Source: PALSA-1336 sp964592725 (lineage in GTDB: Bacteria; Patescibacteriota; Doudnabacteria; UBA920). Taken from it: a stretch of DNA of 49,130 bases. The stretch spans positions 1-49,130 of the forward strand of contig CAZQFQ010000002.1 in assembly GCA_964592725.1 (NCBI GenBank), given 5' to 3'. The notes beneath the pieces are model-generated. The model ran no database searches. It saw only the letters and a list, made by a program, of their open reading frames with translations, and was not told the origin of the DNA. Positions 7,860 to 15,288 of this stretch are shown here, in pieces (position 1 is the first letter of the stretch; each line of letters begins with the position of its first letter). The translations under genes were made by a program, and so were the position numbers.

Positions 7860-8342
7860 CTATTTATTGCCAATCTCAAACTTCTGGAGCAATTCTAGAT
7901 ACCCCTTTTGAACAGGAAAAGGCACCCAATTTTCCGATAGAGGGCTAATGTTGCCGGAATTTTCAATGATCAAATGACAGGGCTGGAAGTAAAACCCGGA
8001 TAAAGAAGCAACAAATAACCACGGTGAGTGCCACCTACGGACTAAGTCCTCTGAAATTTGTTTTATTTCAGCATCGTTCAGCTTAGCTCTGTATTTGGTT
8101 TCCAACATAAAAACGTTCCCTTGTTTGGGAGCAATAAGAATAAAATCCGGGGTATGGCGGACATCAGCCAATACCTCTTTGTGTTTATCGAGCAGGTGCT
8201 GGTATTGGGCAAGTTCCGGTGTAATATACTCGTAGCCAAACCGCTGGATGATAAACTCGCCAGACTCTCGGAACATCTGCTCAAAAATAATCTCAGCAAT
8301 TTTCCCTTTAATAAGTTCCTTAGAAAAATCTAAGATTTTCAT
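7860..8342 (-). CDS. PD-(D/E)XK nuclease-like protein
   Basis: This 160-residue protein carries TPDFILI (about 64-70), then about ten residues, then VFMLETKYR: the spaced PD...ExK signature of the PD-(D/E)XK nuclease fold. An N-terminal helix with a conserved-looking Glu (GKIAEIIFEQMF) is where this fold usually places its extra acidic residue. The size suits a stand-alone Holliday-junction- or restriction-like nuclease domain. It sits between a broken gene (8369-8585) and a hypothetical gene (7168-7821), all on the minus strand. Substrate is unknown; a restriction or defence role is only a possibility. Confidence 0.65.
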   Translation of the reverse strand: MKILDFSKELIKGKIAEIIFEQMFRESGEFIIQRFGYEYITPELAQYQHLLDKHKEVLADVRHTPDFILIAPKQGNVFMLETKYRAKLNDAEIKQISEDLVRRWHSPWLFVASLSGFYFQPCHLIIENSGNISPLSENWVPFPVQKGYLELLQKFEIGNK

Positions 8343-8368
8343 AGAAATTTTTTTATTTTACTATTAAG

Positions 8369-8585
8369 TTATTCTTCAAACTGAATTTTTCTTAACTGTT
8401 TTTCTTCATCCGCGCTTTGCTTGGCACTTGCGGCGCCCAAATTTAAATCTTTAATAGCTTTTTCAGCAAAGCTCTTCACCCGAGGGTTAGAATCACCCAA
8501 AAATCTCTCTAACTCCTTGGCTCTTTGTTCGTGGGCGCGGGCAATGCCATATTCACCACTAACCACACCAGTCGAAAAAAGTTGA
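8369..8585 (-). pseudogene. 3' remnant of a gene cut by the IS110 insertion
   Basis: About 70 C-terminal codons remain (STGVVSGEYGIARAHEQRA...ending KIQFEE), Glu/Lys/Ala-rich and helical, resembling a HEAT-repeat-like end. Upstream of about 8585 the open frame continues only as the antisense of the transposase fragment, so the original 5' part is gone. It ends 26 bases before the nuclease gene start, suggesting that it once headed the same operon. Confidence 0.55.
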
Positions 8586-9389
8586 GCTCGCAATTGGGAG
8601 GCCGGGCTGGATGTCCGGGTCATCAACCCGCTGATGTCAGCCAAGTACGCCCAGAGCAACATCCGTAAAGTTAAGACCGACAAGGCCGATGCCAGGCTTT
8701 TGGCCAAGATCGCCATAGTGGAATCTGATTTGCCCCATACCTTTGCTTGTAGCCGCCAGGAGGTCAATTACCGCAAGAAAATGAAGCTTTTGGATACTTT
8801 GAGCGACCAGATTACCAGACTACAACTGGCCTTAAAAAATTACCAATCCACCTTAGCACAATTGGGATTGCCCTTAAGCCAAGGCGAGGCCGGACTGCAC
8901 GAAACAATTAAACTTTTAAAAATTCAGAAAAAGCAGCTGCTACAGGAACTGGGACCGAACGCGCCGACTACAAATCCGGAAGAGGCTGAGATGCGGAAGC
9001 GATTGCAAGAAGTTCCCGGCGTATCCGCCCATACCGCCGCTGCGGTCACAATGCTGATGGCAGAGGGACCGGCCACCACCGCCAAGCAATGGATCGCCTA
9101 CACTGGCCTGGATATTTCAATTAAGGAGAGCGGCCAGTGGAAAGGCCGGTGCAAAGTCAGCAAGCGCGGCAACAGCGTCCTCAGGCGGTGGATTTACGGA
9201 GCGGCTTGGGGCGCAGCAATTAACAACGACCAGTTTCGTTCCTACTACGAATATTTAAAAAACAAAGGTCGGCACCATTTTGAATGTCTGATGATTATCG
9301 CCAGAAAATTACTCCGCATAATGTTTAATTTGGTAAAGAACAAGACTAAATTTAATCCGGCGATTCCGCTGATACCGGCGGCAGCATAA
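8586..9389 (+). pseudogene. 5'-truncated IS110-family transposase
   Basis: The frame from 8634 encodes 251 residues matching the second half of an IS110 (DEDD) transposase: end of the RuvC-like domain (KTDKADARLLAKIA), a coiled-coil linker, and the C-terminal Transposase_20 domain (LQEVPGVSAHTAAAV, then WIAYTGLD, KVSKRGNSVLRRWIY). Homology extends upstream in frame (GLDVRVINPL) to an in-frame TGA at 8583, so coding sequence begins abruptly inside the N-terminal domain. The first catalytic Asp and Glu are missing, so it should be inactive. IS110 elements carry their guide (bridge) RNA in flanking noncoding DNA; the left end is lost here. Confidence 0.85.
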
Positions 9390-9494
9390 AGCAAGTATTT
9401 CAAGGCTATTTGAGTTATCTACTGCCTGGGTCTGGACACCTCTCCCTTTAACTGGCATTCCTTGTAGTAGAGACTATTAAAAGAAAGGAATAAA

Positions 9495-10844
9495 ATGCAA
9501 GGAATTACAACGATTCCAGCCATGGGGACGGCAACCAACATAACCGTGGCATCGACAATAGCGGCGATACCGGCCAGCTACTGCCTGTACGCCAGAAAAA
9601 GTACGGAACAGGATGAGCGGCAGGCTTTGAGCATCGACAGCCAGATTAAAGAGATGCTGGAGCTGGCAAACCGAGACGGTTTAAATGTAACCGAGGTTCG
9701 TAAGGAAAGTTACAGCGCCAAAGACTCAGGTCAGCGTCCGGTGTTCAACAGCATTATCGCCGACATTCGCAGCGGCAAATTTAACAGCATCCTGACCTGG
9801 GCGCCGGACAGGTGCAGCAGGAACGCCGGGGACTTGGGAGTCTTGGTAGACCTGATGGATCAAGGACTGCTGAAAGAAATCCGAACTCACGGCCAGAGGT
9901 TCAGCAACAACCCAAACGAAAAATTTCTACTGATGATTTTATGCAGCCAAGCCAAATTGGAAAATGACAACAAAAGTTTAAACGTTAAGCGCGGACTTCG
10001 GGCCAAGCTAGAACTAGGCCTCTGGCCTGGGACGGCACCGACCGGCTACCTCAATGAATATAGGACAGACCGCAAGGGCCACCTCTTAGTAGACCACCAG
10101 CGAGCCCCCATAATCAGGCAGATGTTTGAAAAAGTGGGTAACCAAAGCTTAAGCGGCAGACAGGTATATATCTGGCTGAAAGAAACAGATTTTAAAACCA
10201 AAGGCGGCAAACACTTAAGCCTCAGTAATATTTATCTAATTTTAAAAAACAGCTTCTATAGTGGTGTGGTGGAATACCCAGTCGGCAGCGGTAAGTGGTA
10301 TACCGGTAAGCACACCCCACTTATTTCTAAAGAGCTGTTTGAAAAGGTGCAGGAGCGGCTAACACGGGATCATGTGGTCAGGGTTAGCAAGGAGTTTGCC
10401 TTTACCAAGCTAATGACCTGTGGGGTATGCGGCTCTGGCATCTCAGCCGAGGAAAAACATAAAGTATACAAAAACGGTACGGAAAAAACTTATGTTTACT
10501 ACGGTTGCTGCAGGTCTAAATCCAGGGAAAAAAGCTGCGGGTCCGGCTATATCCAAGAGGGTGAACTGGTGAGCCAGCTAGCCAAGATTATAGACCAAAT
10601 TGACATCAACGAACTGGGGATGAAGGCTAAGCTGGAAGAAGAAATCAAGCGAGCAAAATATCTACAGACCACAGTCCTAGGTATGGAAGCCAAAGCCGAA
10701 GACCCAGATATAGAGCAGGTCGATGTTAGGACTTACGCTAAACATATTATTAAGCATGGTAGCCTGATCGACAAGCGCGAACTGTTGGGGTGCCTAAAGA
10801 CCAAGTTATTTTTAACTCACAAAGTGCTGAGCCTACAAAAGTAG
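9495..10844 (+). CDS. large serine recombinase (site-specific integrase type)
   Basis: This 449-residue protein has the resolvase catalytic domain (YARKS with nucleophile Ser36, SIDSQIKEM, DRCSRN), then a Recombinase domain (TAPTGYLNEY at about 180) and a zinc ribbon (CGVCGSG, then CC...KSCGSG), ending in a coiled coil. This is the phage-integrase type of serine recombinase, which joins two short unrelated sites. The start at 9495 follows gaaagga. The first 28 residues before YCLYARKS are low-complexity and unusual; a later ATG at 9522 is possible. It is separated from tRNA-Gln by a terminator and an inverted-repeat element and may be the integrase of the phage-like block. Confidence 0.92.
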   Translation: MQGITTIPAMGTATNITVASTIAAIPASYCLYARKSTEQDERQALSIDSQIKEMLELANRDGLNVTEVRKESYSAKDSGQRPVFNSIIADIRSGKFNSILTWAPDRCSRNAGDLGVLVDLMDQGLLKEIRTHGQRFSNNPNEKFLLMILCSQAKLENDNKSLNVKRGLRAKLELGLWPGTAPTGYLNEYRTDRKGHLLVDHQRAPIIRQMFEKVGNQSLSGRQVYIWLKETDFKTKGGKHLSLSNIYLILKNSFYSGVVEYPVGSGKWYTGKHTPLISKELFEKVQERLTRDHVVRVSKEFAFTKLMTCGVCGSGISAEEKHKVYKNGTEKTYVYYGCCRSKSREKSCGSGYIQEGELVSQLAKIIDQIDINELGMKAKLEEEIKRAKYLQTTVLGMEAKAEDPDIEQVDVRTYAKHIIKHGSLIDKRELLGCLKTKLFLTHKVLSLQK

Positions 10845-10863
10845 GAGAGCAAAAAAGATAGAC

Positions 10864-10895
10864 AAAAAATTACAGGCAAACACCTGTAATTTTTT
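10864..10895. terminator. bidirectional terminator after the recombinase
   Basis: A perfect 13-bp hairpin (aaaaaattacagg / cctgtaatttttt) has a six-base loop and A/T tails on both sides. It can stop the recombinase transcript on the plus strand and the tRNA-Gln transcript on the minus strand. Confidence 0.85.
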
Positions 10896-10917
10896 CTGTA
10901 GAAATAAATTTTAGCTT

Positions 10918-11041
10918 CCAACTTTTTTTATCGTGATTTTGGTTCGTACCCTAGAGGGGTGAGCAATAACGCACTTAGGACTAGAACTGATTTTCGGGCT
11001 TATTTATGACGCCCGTCGGTCTGTACGATAAGAAAAGTTGG
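10918..11041 (-). repeat. 124-bp inverted-repeat element or RNA directly 3' of tRNA-Gln
   Basis: Seventeen-base arms (10918-10934 and 11025-11041) are complementary with one mismatch and enclose about 90 bases with smaller hairpins (for example cgggc/gcccg near 10995-11016). The right arm begins on the base next to the tRNA CCA end. Read on the minus strand, the tRNA would be followed at once by this folded segment and then by the terminator at 10895-10864. It could be a co-transcribed structured RNA or a small mobile repeat. No reading frame is present. Confidence 0.55.
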
Positions 11042-11116
11042 TGGCTGGGGCGGTAGGGATCGAACCTACGAATGGGGGCTTCAAAGGCCCCTGCCTTACC
11101 GCTTGGCTACGCCCCA
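11042..11116 (-). tRNA. tRNA-Gln (anticodon UUG)
   Basis: The minus strand folds into a complete cloverleaf: acceptor TGGGGCG/CGCCCCA, D arm GCC/GGC, anticodon stem GGGGC/GCCCC with loop CTTTGAA (anticodon TTG, Gln), and T arm GTAGG-TTCGATC-CCTAC. The discriminator G and an encoded CCA end it at 11042. A minus-strand TATAAT at 11170-11175 could be its -10 box. Confidence 0.95.
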
Positions 11117-11225
11117 AGGACAAAACGATTAACGATTAACAATTTACAATTAACTTAGGCAACTGATATATTATAAAATAAATTTGTGAAAAAGGAAAGG
11201 CCTCAAGGTAAACATGGAACCGTGG

Positions 11226-11231
11226 TATAAT
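11226..11231 (+). promoter_or_regulatory. -10 box of a leaderless promoter
   Basis: TATAAT within an extended context (gtggtataat) ends six bases before the ATG at 11238. It lies inside the extra codons of the ATG at 11214, which argues for the later start. Confidence 0.6.
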
Positions 11232-11237
11232 CAAATT

Positions 11238-12029
11238 ATGAACTTAATTGATGAACTAACAAAACTGGAGCCTGTATTTATACAAGCCGGGCAAATGGCT
11301 GTTAAAATGCAGGGCGCGGCGAAGCATCACAATAAAACCAATACCGGCCATAATGTGGTGGATATTGTAACCGAAGCGGATTTGGCAGTGCAAGAGTTTT
11401 TGTTGGGAGAGATGGCAAAAACTGATTTAGCGGATTGCCGACTTTTGGCTGAAGAAGATACCGCTTTGACTTCTAAGTTTGCCGGAAAAAATGGTTACTA
11501 CTTGGCAATAGACCCCATTGACGGAACGGCCATTTATGCCAGAGGCGGCAAAACCTTTAATACCATTATCTCCATGCATAATGGAAAAAGTCTGCTTTAT
11601 ACTTTTGAATATTTTCCAATTCTCGGCTGGACTCAAAAAATTATAGAAAAAACTTATTCGTCTATTGGGGTTCAACCAAAATTTGAATCCTCATTTGCAG
11701 ATAAAGGCGTAATTCTTTATTACAGCGGCAGCCCCGAAAAAACCATACCCGATATTTATCAAAACCTTACAGGCAAAGGCCTTAAATTCGTCAATTGCAT
11801 AGAAACACTGGATGACATCCAAGGACAGGCTATGTTTATTTGTAAGCAAGTGGCCGGTTTTTATATTGAAAACCCAAACGCTTACGATGGTTTGGTGGCT
11901 CTCCATGCATCATTAGCCACAAACCGCAGAATTTATTCTGGTGGCCCTGGCGGGCATTTAGACTTTGCCAACATTCAACGACGTGAGACAGGCTTTTATT
12001 ATCCCGGCTACTACTTAGTTTTAAACTAA
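11238..12029 (+). CDS. inositol-monophosphatase-superfamily phosphatase
   Basis: The protein (263 residues from this start) has the metal-dependent sugar/inositol phosphatase motifs: DIVTEADLAVQEFL, LLAEED (metal-binding Glu pair) and the signature LAIDPIDGTAIYARGG. The usual C-terminal WDxAA motif is replaced by AYDGLVALHASL, which keeps the metal-binding Asp. Members remove phosphate from myo-inositol-1-phosphate, fructose-1,6-bisphosphate or PAP; the substrate cannot be chosen here. The ATG at 11238 is preferred over 11214 because a consensus -10 box overlaps the first codons of the longer version. The gene is monocistronic and divergent from tRNA-Gln. Confidence 0.85.
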   Translation: MNLIDELTKLEPVFIQAGQMAVKMQGAAKHHNKTNTGHNVVDIVTEADLAVQEFLLGEMAKTDLADCRLLAEEDTALTSKFAGKNGYYLAIDPIDGTAIYARGGKTFNTIISMHNGKSLLYTFEYFPILGWTQKIIEKTYSSIGVQPKFESSFADKGVILYYSGSPEKTIPDIYQNLTGKGLKFVNCIETLDDIQGQAMFICKQVAGFYIENPNAYDGLVALHASLATNRRIYSGGPGGHLDFANIQRRETGFYYPGYYLVLN

Positions 12030-12161
12030 TACGGGCTGACTCTTTATTAAAATCATTTCCACTTGGTCAAATAAGGTTAGCCAAAATTATCGATTTAATT
12101 AAATTGGATTCAAAAAAGCGCCCCGAAAGGAAGTGCTTTTTTTGTTTGATTAAAAAGGTGG

Positions 12162-12167
12162 TATAAT
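12162..12167 (+). promoter_or_regulatory. -10 box of a leaderless promoter
   Basis: An extended TGGTATAAT ends six bases before the ATG at 12174, the same spacing as at 820 and 11238. No Shine-Dalgarno sequence is visible. Confidence 0.6.
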
Positions 12168-12173
12168 TAAAGT

Positions 12174-12551
12174 ATGGATCCCGAAAAAGATTTATCAAAA
12201 AAAATAGAGCTTTACCAGAGCGTGGCTAAAGAGAATCCTAATGTGGATGTGGGGATGTTGATGTTAAACGCCCTGCAGAACGAGGACAAAAATAAGGTTT
12301 CGTCCAAAATGAAGCGGTGGTCGTATTTAGTTTCCCTGGCCGCCCCGCCTTTTGGCCTGCTGTTTGCCTTAAAACTTTTTTTGAGCGACGAGGACGACGC
12401 CAAAGACGTAGCCTGGATTTGCGTCACGCTCACAGCCGTGTCCGTGCTAATATTTGCAATCGGATTTAAGCTAATGATGTCCAGCGCGGGGACGAACATG
12501 AGCCAAATTGAAAAAATCACCCCGCAGCAGATTCAGGAGCTGGGACAGTAA
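12174..12551 (+). CDS. small membrane protein with two transmembrane helices
   Basis: This 125-residue protein has a charged helical N-terminus (1-45), two hydrophobic segments (about 48-66 and 80-103) separated by an acidic loop (LSDEDDAKDV), and a polar C-terminus rich in Gln and Ile. I recognise no family. It is transcribed alone and faces the convergent division cluster. Its end is followed by a run of GC-rich hairpins that probably act as a shared terminator. Confidence 0.7.
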   Translation: MDPEKDLSKKIELYQSVAKENPNVDVGMLMLNALQNEDKNKVSSKMKRWSYLVSLAAPPFGLLFALKLFLSDEDDAKDVAWICVTLTAVSVLIFAIGFKLMMSSAGTNMSQIEKITPQQIQELGQ

Positions 12552-12572
12552 ATTCAAGAACATTCTGTCCCC

Positions 12573-12672
12573 ATCTCTCCTCTTGAGGAGAGATGTCGCG
12601 AATGCATCTGAGCGACAGAGAGGTTGCAGTATAAGACAACCACTCCCTAACCCTCCCCTCAGAAGGGGAGGG
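12573..12672. repeat. cluster of GC-rich palindromes between convergent genes
   Basis: A perfect 10-bp hairpin (12573-12582/12585-12594), a tgtcgc...gcgaca pair and a ccctcccct...aggggaggg hairpin (12651-12672) lie in sequence. The last belongs to the same ccctctcc-type palindrome family that is found inside coding genes elsewhere in the window. They may also end transcription from both sides. Confidence 0.7.
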
Positions 12673-12688
12673 AAAACTGCACTGATAT

Positions 12689-14425
12689 TTATTTTCCCGC
12701 CGGCCGTGTCGGCGGGATTTGCATATAGTTTAAAAGAAACTGGGCGAGCTGGCCCCAAACCGGAGCCGCGGTGCTTTCCGCGAAAGCCACGTCGCGCGGA
12801 TGGTCAATCCTAATAAGCATCACAAACCGCGGATTGTCCACCGGCGCGTAGCCGATAAACGACCCAATGTTGTCGTTGGCAATATATTTGCCGTCCGGAC
12901 CCGCGACCTGCGCCGTGCCGGTCTTGCCGGCGACATAATATCCGGACACGCCGGCTTTTTTTCCTTCACCGTTTTCCACATCATCCACCAGCATACCGGA
13001 AACCGTACCGGCCGCGGCGGGAGAAACAACCTGCCCTAAAGCCGTGGGCTGGGTATTTTTTACTGTACCATCCGGGTAAATTTCAGACTGCACAAGGTAT
13101 GGCTTCATCATTTTTCCGCCGTTGGCCAGGGCCGAATAAGCCTCCAGCATTTGAATCGGGGTCACGGTAATCCCCTGCCCGAAACTCGCGGTATCGTAAT
13201 TCACCTGGATATTGCTGTTAAGGCCGCTTAAATTCCCCACCGCTTCCGGCAACTCAATTCCGGTGGCCTGGCCAAAGCCAAAAGCTTTAACATATTTTAA
13301 AAACTCCTGATTGCCGAGCTGGTTCTCCGCGTAAATAGCCCCTGTGTTCAGGGAAAAATCTATAACCTGGGTCATGCTCTGGACGCCGCGCGCGCCGGGC
13401 AGGGCGTTTTTGATGGTAAAATTATCAACCTTAACCTGTCCCGTATCCGTGTAGGTGGAAGTCGCCGAAACCTTGCCCTGGTCTATGGCCGCGGCCATAG
13501 TGATAGCCTTAAAAGTGGAGCCGGGTTCGTAGTTGCCGGTTACCGCCTCGCTGTTAAAAAGATTCGGGTCCGTGACTTTGCCGTAATTGTTGGGGTCAAA
13601 ATCGGGATAATTGGCAATGGCCAAAATCGCGCCGGTTTTAGGGTCGGCCACAATTACACTGCCGCCGTCCGCGCCGTTTTTGGTTACAGCGTCCTGTAAA
13701 ACGCTTTGGGCTTGGAACTGAACGGTCTTGTCAACGGTCAAAATTAAATTCACGCCGTCTTGGGCCGGCTTCTCGTTCATGGTCGCGCCAAAAATTTGCG
13801 CGCCCGAAGGATCCTGCTCGGCCACCAGCTGGCCGGGAGTACCGCTAAGCTCCGTGTTAAAATATCTTTCCAGGCCGTAAAGGCCGGCCTTTTGACCCGC
13901 GTAGTTGTAGCCGACAAAACCCAAAGTCTGGCTTAACAAATTATTTAGCGGATAGACCCGGGTGTCTTCGGAATCAAAATAAATTCCGGGCAATGCCAGC
14001 TGTTTGATTTTTTGCTGTTCCTGGTCCGTTAACTGTTTTTTTAACGGGACATATTTTTTGCCGCTTTCGTTAATTTTTGACAGCACATCTTTTGGATCCA
14101 TATTCAAAACGGAAGCGAGGCTGTCCGCGGTTAAATTCGGATTTAAAATATCGCCCGGCACCGCGTAAACCAAATAACTTTTAGCATTGGTAGCCACCGG
14201 AATGGTGCTGTTGGAAAATTGATCAACCAGCTCAATTTGCCCGCGGCTGGGATATAATTCCTGATAGATGCTGTGCTGCTGGTCGGCTTCCTGCCGCGCC
14301 CGGGCGCCGTTAATTACCTCCAAATAAAAAAGCCGGTAAACAACCGCGGCAAAAAACAGCAATAAAAAAGCAGTCAAAAGGCCGCTTCTGGAGTTAAAGG
14401 AACTTTGGGCTGTTTTACGGACCAT
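12689..14425 (-). CDS. ftsI: peptidoglycan transpeptidase, PBP2/FtsI type
   Basis: This 578-residue protein has one N-terminal membrane helix (about 14-33), a dimerisation domain (from about 55, RGQIELVD) and a penicillin-binding transpeptidase domain with all three active-site motifs: STFK (nucleophile Ser303), SLN (358-360) and KTGTA (501-505). It cross-links septal peptidoglycan. Its place after rsmH and an ftsL-like gene is the standard division-cluster order, which favours FtsI over the elongation PBP2. No C-terminal PASTA domain is present. A 162-bp palindromic element separates it from the upstream gene. Confidence 0.92.
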   Translation of the reverse strand: MVRKTAQSSFNSRSGLLTAFLLLFFAAVVYRLFYLEVINGARARQEADQQHSIYQELYPSRGQIELVDQFSNSTIPVATNAKSYLVYAVPGDILNPNLTADSLASVLNMDPKDVLSKINESGKKYVPLKKQLTDQEQQKIKQLALPGIYFDSEDTRVYPLNNLLSQTLGFVGYNYAGQKAGLYGLERYFNTELSGTPGQLVAEQDPSGAQIFGATMNEKPAQDGVNLILTVDKTVQFQAQSVLQDAVTKNGADGGSVIVADPKTGAILAIANYPDFDPNNYGKVTDPNLFNSEAVTGNYEPGSTFKAITMAAAIDQGKVSATSTYTDTGQVKVDNFTIKNALPGARGVQSMTQVIDFSLNTGAIYAENQLGNQEFLKYVKAFGFGQATGIELPEAVGNLSGLNSNIQVNYDTASFGQGITVTPIQMLEAYSALANGGKMMKPYLVQSEIYPDGTVKNTQPTALGQVVSPAAAGTVSGMLVDDVENGEGKKAGVSGYYVAGKTGTAQVAGPDGKYIANDNIGSFIGYAPVDNPRFVMLIRIDHPRDVAFAESTAAPVWGQLAQFLLNYMQIPPTRPAGK

Positions 14426-14512
14426 TGTGGAAATAGTTATTGGTTTTAAGTCGTGGCGGCCGGTACAGTCATAAGGTAGAAGTTATAGGGCAACACCGAC
14501 TTACTAGAAATA

Positions 14513-14674
14513 AGAACCTATTTTAAAAATAATTTGTAGGCGAAATTACAGGATTTTGAGCGGATTGGCCCTTAACAAATTTTGACGTTTAGCCGAAGCT
14601 AAGCGGAAAAATTTTTAAGGCCAAGACGCCAAAATCCTGGAATTGCAGCCCGAAGGATTTTTAAAATAGGTTCT
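14513..14674. repeat. palindromic element, copy 1 (162 bp)
   Basis: Perfect 18-bp terminal inverted repeats (14513-14530/14657-14674) enclose further nested complementary segments (acaggattttg/caaaatcctgg; ttggccctt/aaggccaa). A second copy lies at 31068-31230. The two copies differ in several arm positions, but the changes are compensated on the other arm. No coding frame is present. The element lies between ftsI and the ftsL-like gene. Confidence 0.85.
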
Positions 14675-14726
14675 AACTTATTACCATACCAGCCGCCGCA
14701 ACCTACAACCTATTACTTCCCCAAAG

Positions 14727-15101
14727 CTATCTCTCCGCGACCAGCGGAGCCTGCAAAAAACTTGGCGTTCCCGCCGGAACAAAACCCGCGGCTAAAAAGT
14801 CATTCTGAATTTGCACCATGGACGAAGCTTCGGAAACCTGCAGGGTAATGGCTTTATTGCTGTCACTTAGGCCGCTTAACTGCTTTTGCAGCAATTCAAT
14901 TTGATAACCGGTATTGGCAAACTGGTTGGCGCCGTAAATATAGCTCATTAGCAAAAATGCGTTTGCGGCGATAAGCGTTACGGAAAACCAAAACCTGAAA
15001 GCGCTGTAACGGCTTTCGGTTTTTTTAATTACATGGATTGCCGAAGTTTTGCGGGCGGAAAGCGGCGGCCAAAAATTATCTAAAGCTAGAGCTTTTAACA
15101 T
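14727..15101 (-). CDS. ftsL: FtsL-like divisome protein
   Basis: This 124-residue protein has a basic N-terminus, a single membrane helix (about 38-57) and a periplasmic helical segment (about 60-105, heptad-like YQIELLQKQLSGLSD), the plan of FtsL/DivIC. Sequence identity in this family is always low, so the call rests on topology and on position between rsmH and ftsI. FtsL joins FtsB and FtsQ in activating septal synthesis. Confidence 0.7.
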   Translation of the reverse strand: MLKALALDNFWPPLSARKTSAIHVIKKTESRYSAFRFWFSVTLIAANAFLLMSYIYGANQFANTGYQIELLQKQLSGLSDSNKAITLQVSEASSMVQIQNDFLAAGFVPAGTPSFLQAPLVAER

Positions 15102-15177
15102 AGTCGTTAATTTTTATTTATAATTTTTATCTTTATTTTTTGTTTAACGCTTTTTTGGGTTTTGATTTTTATTTTCA

Positions 15178-15288
15178 TAAAGAAATCGAATCAGCGAATT
15201 AGACGAATCTGCGAATGGCTGCGAATCAACGGATCTCAAATTCGTTGTCATTCGCAGATTCGTTCCATTCGTATATTCGATTTATTAA
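15178..15288. repeat. CGAAT-word palindrome, copy a
   Basis: A palindrome of about 110 bp begins aaatcgaatcagcgaatt and ends gtatattcgatttatt. The word cgaat/attcg recurs about every ten bases along each arm. Related copies are at 18856, 35062 and 47361. This copy overlaps the rsmH stop codon. Confidence 0.8.

Noticed and set aside
8586..9494. Active IS110 element with bridge RNA
   Set aside because: The N-terminal catalytic half and the left end are missing, and only about 100 noncoding bases follow the gene.
820..10844. Calling the whole block a defined prophage with att sites
   Set aside because: I could not find a duplicated tRNA end or direct repeat at the left side, and the orientation of genes changes within the block.
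10918..11041. tmRNA or 6S RNA
   Set aside because: There is no tRNA-like Ala acceptor or tag frame, and the segment is short for 6S RNA with no clear central bubble.
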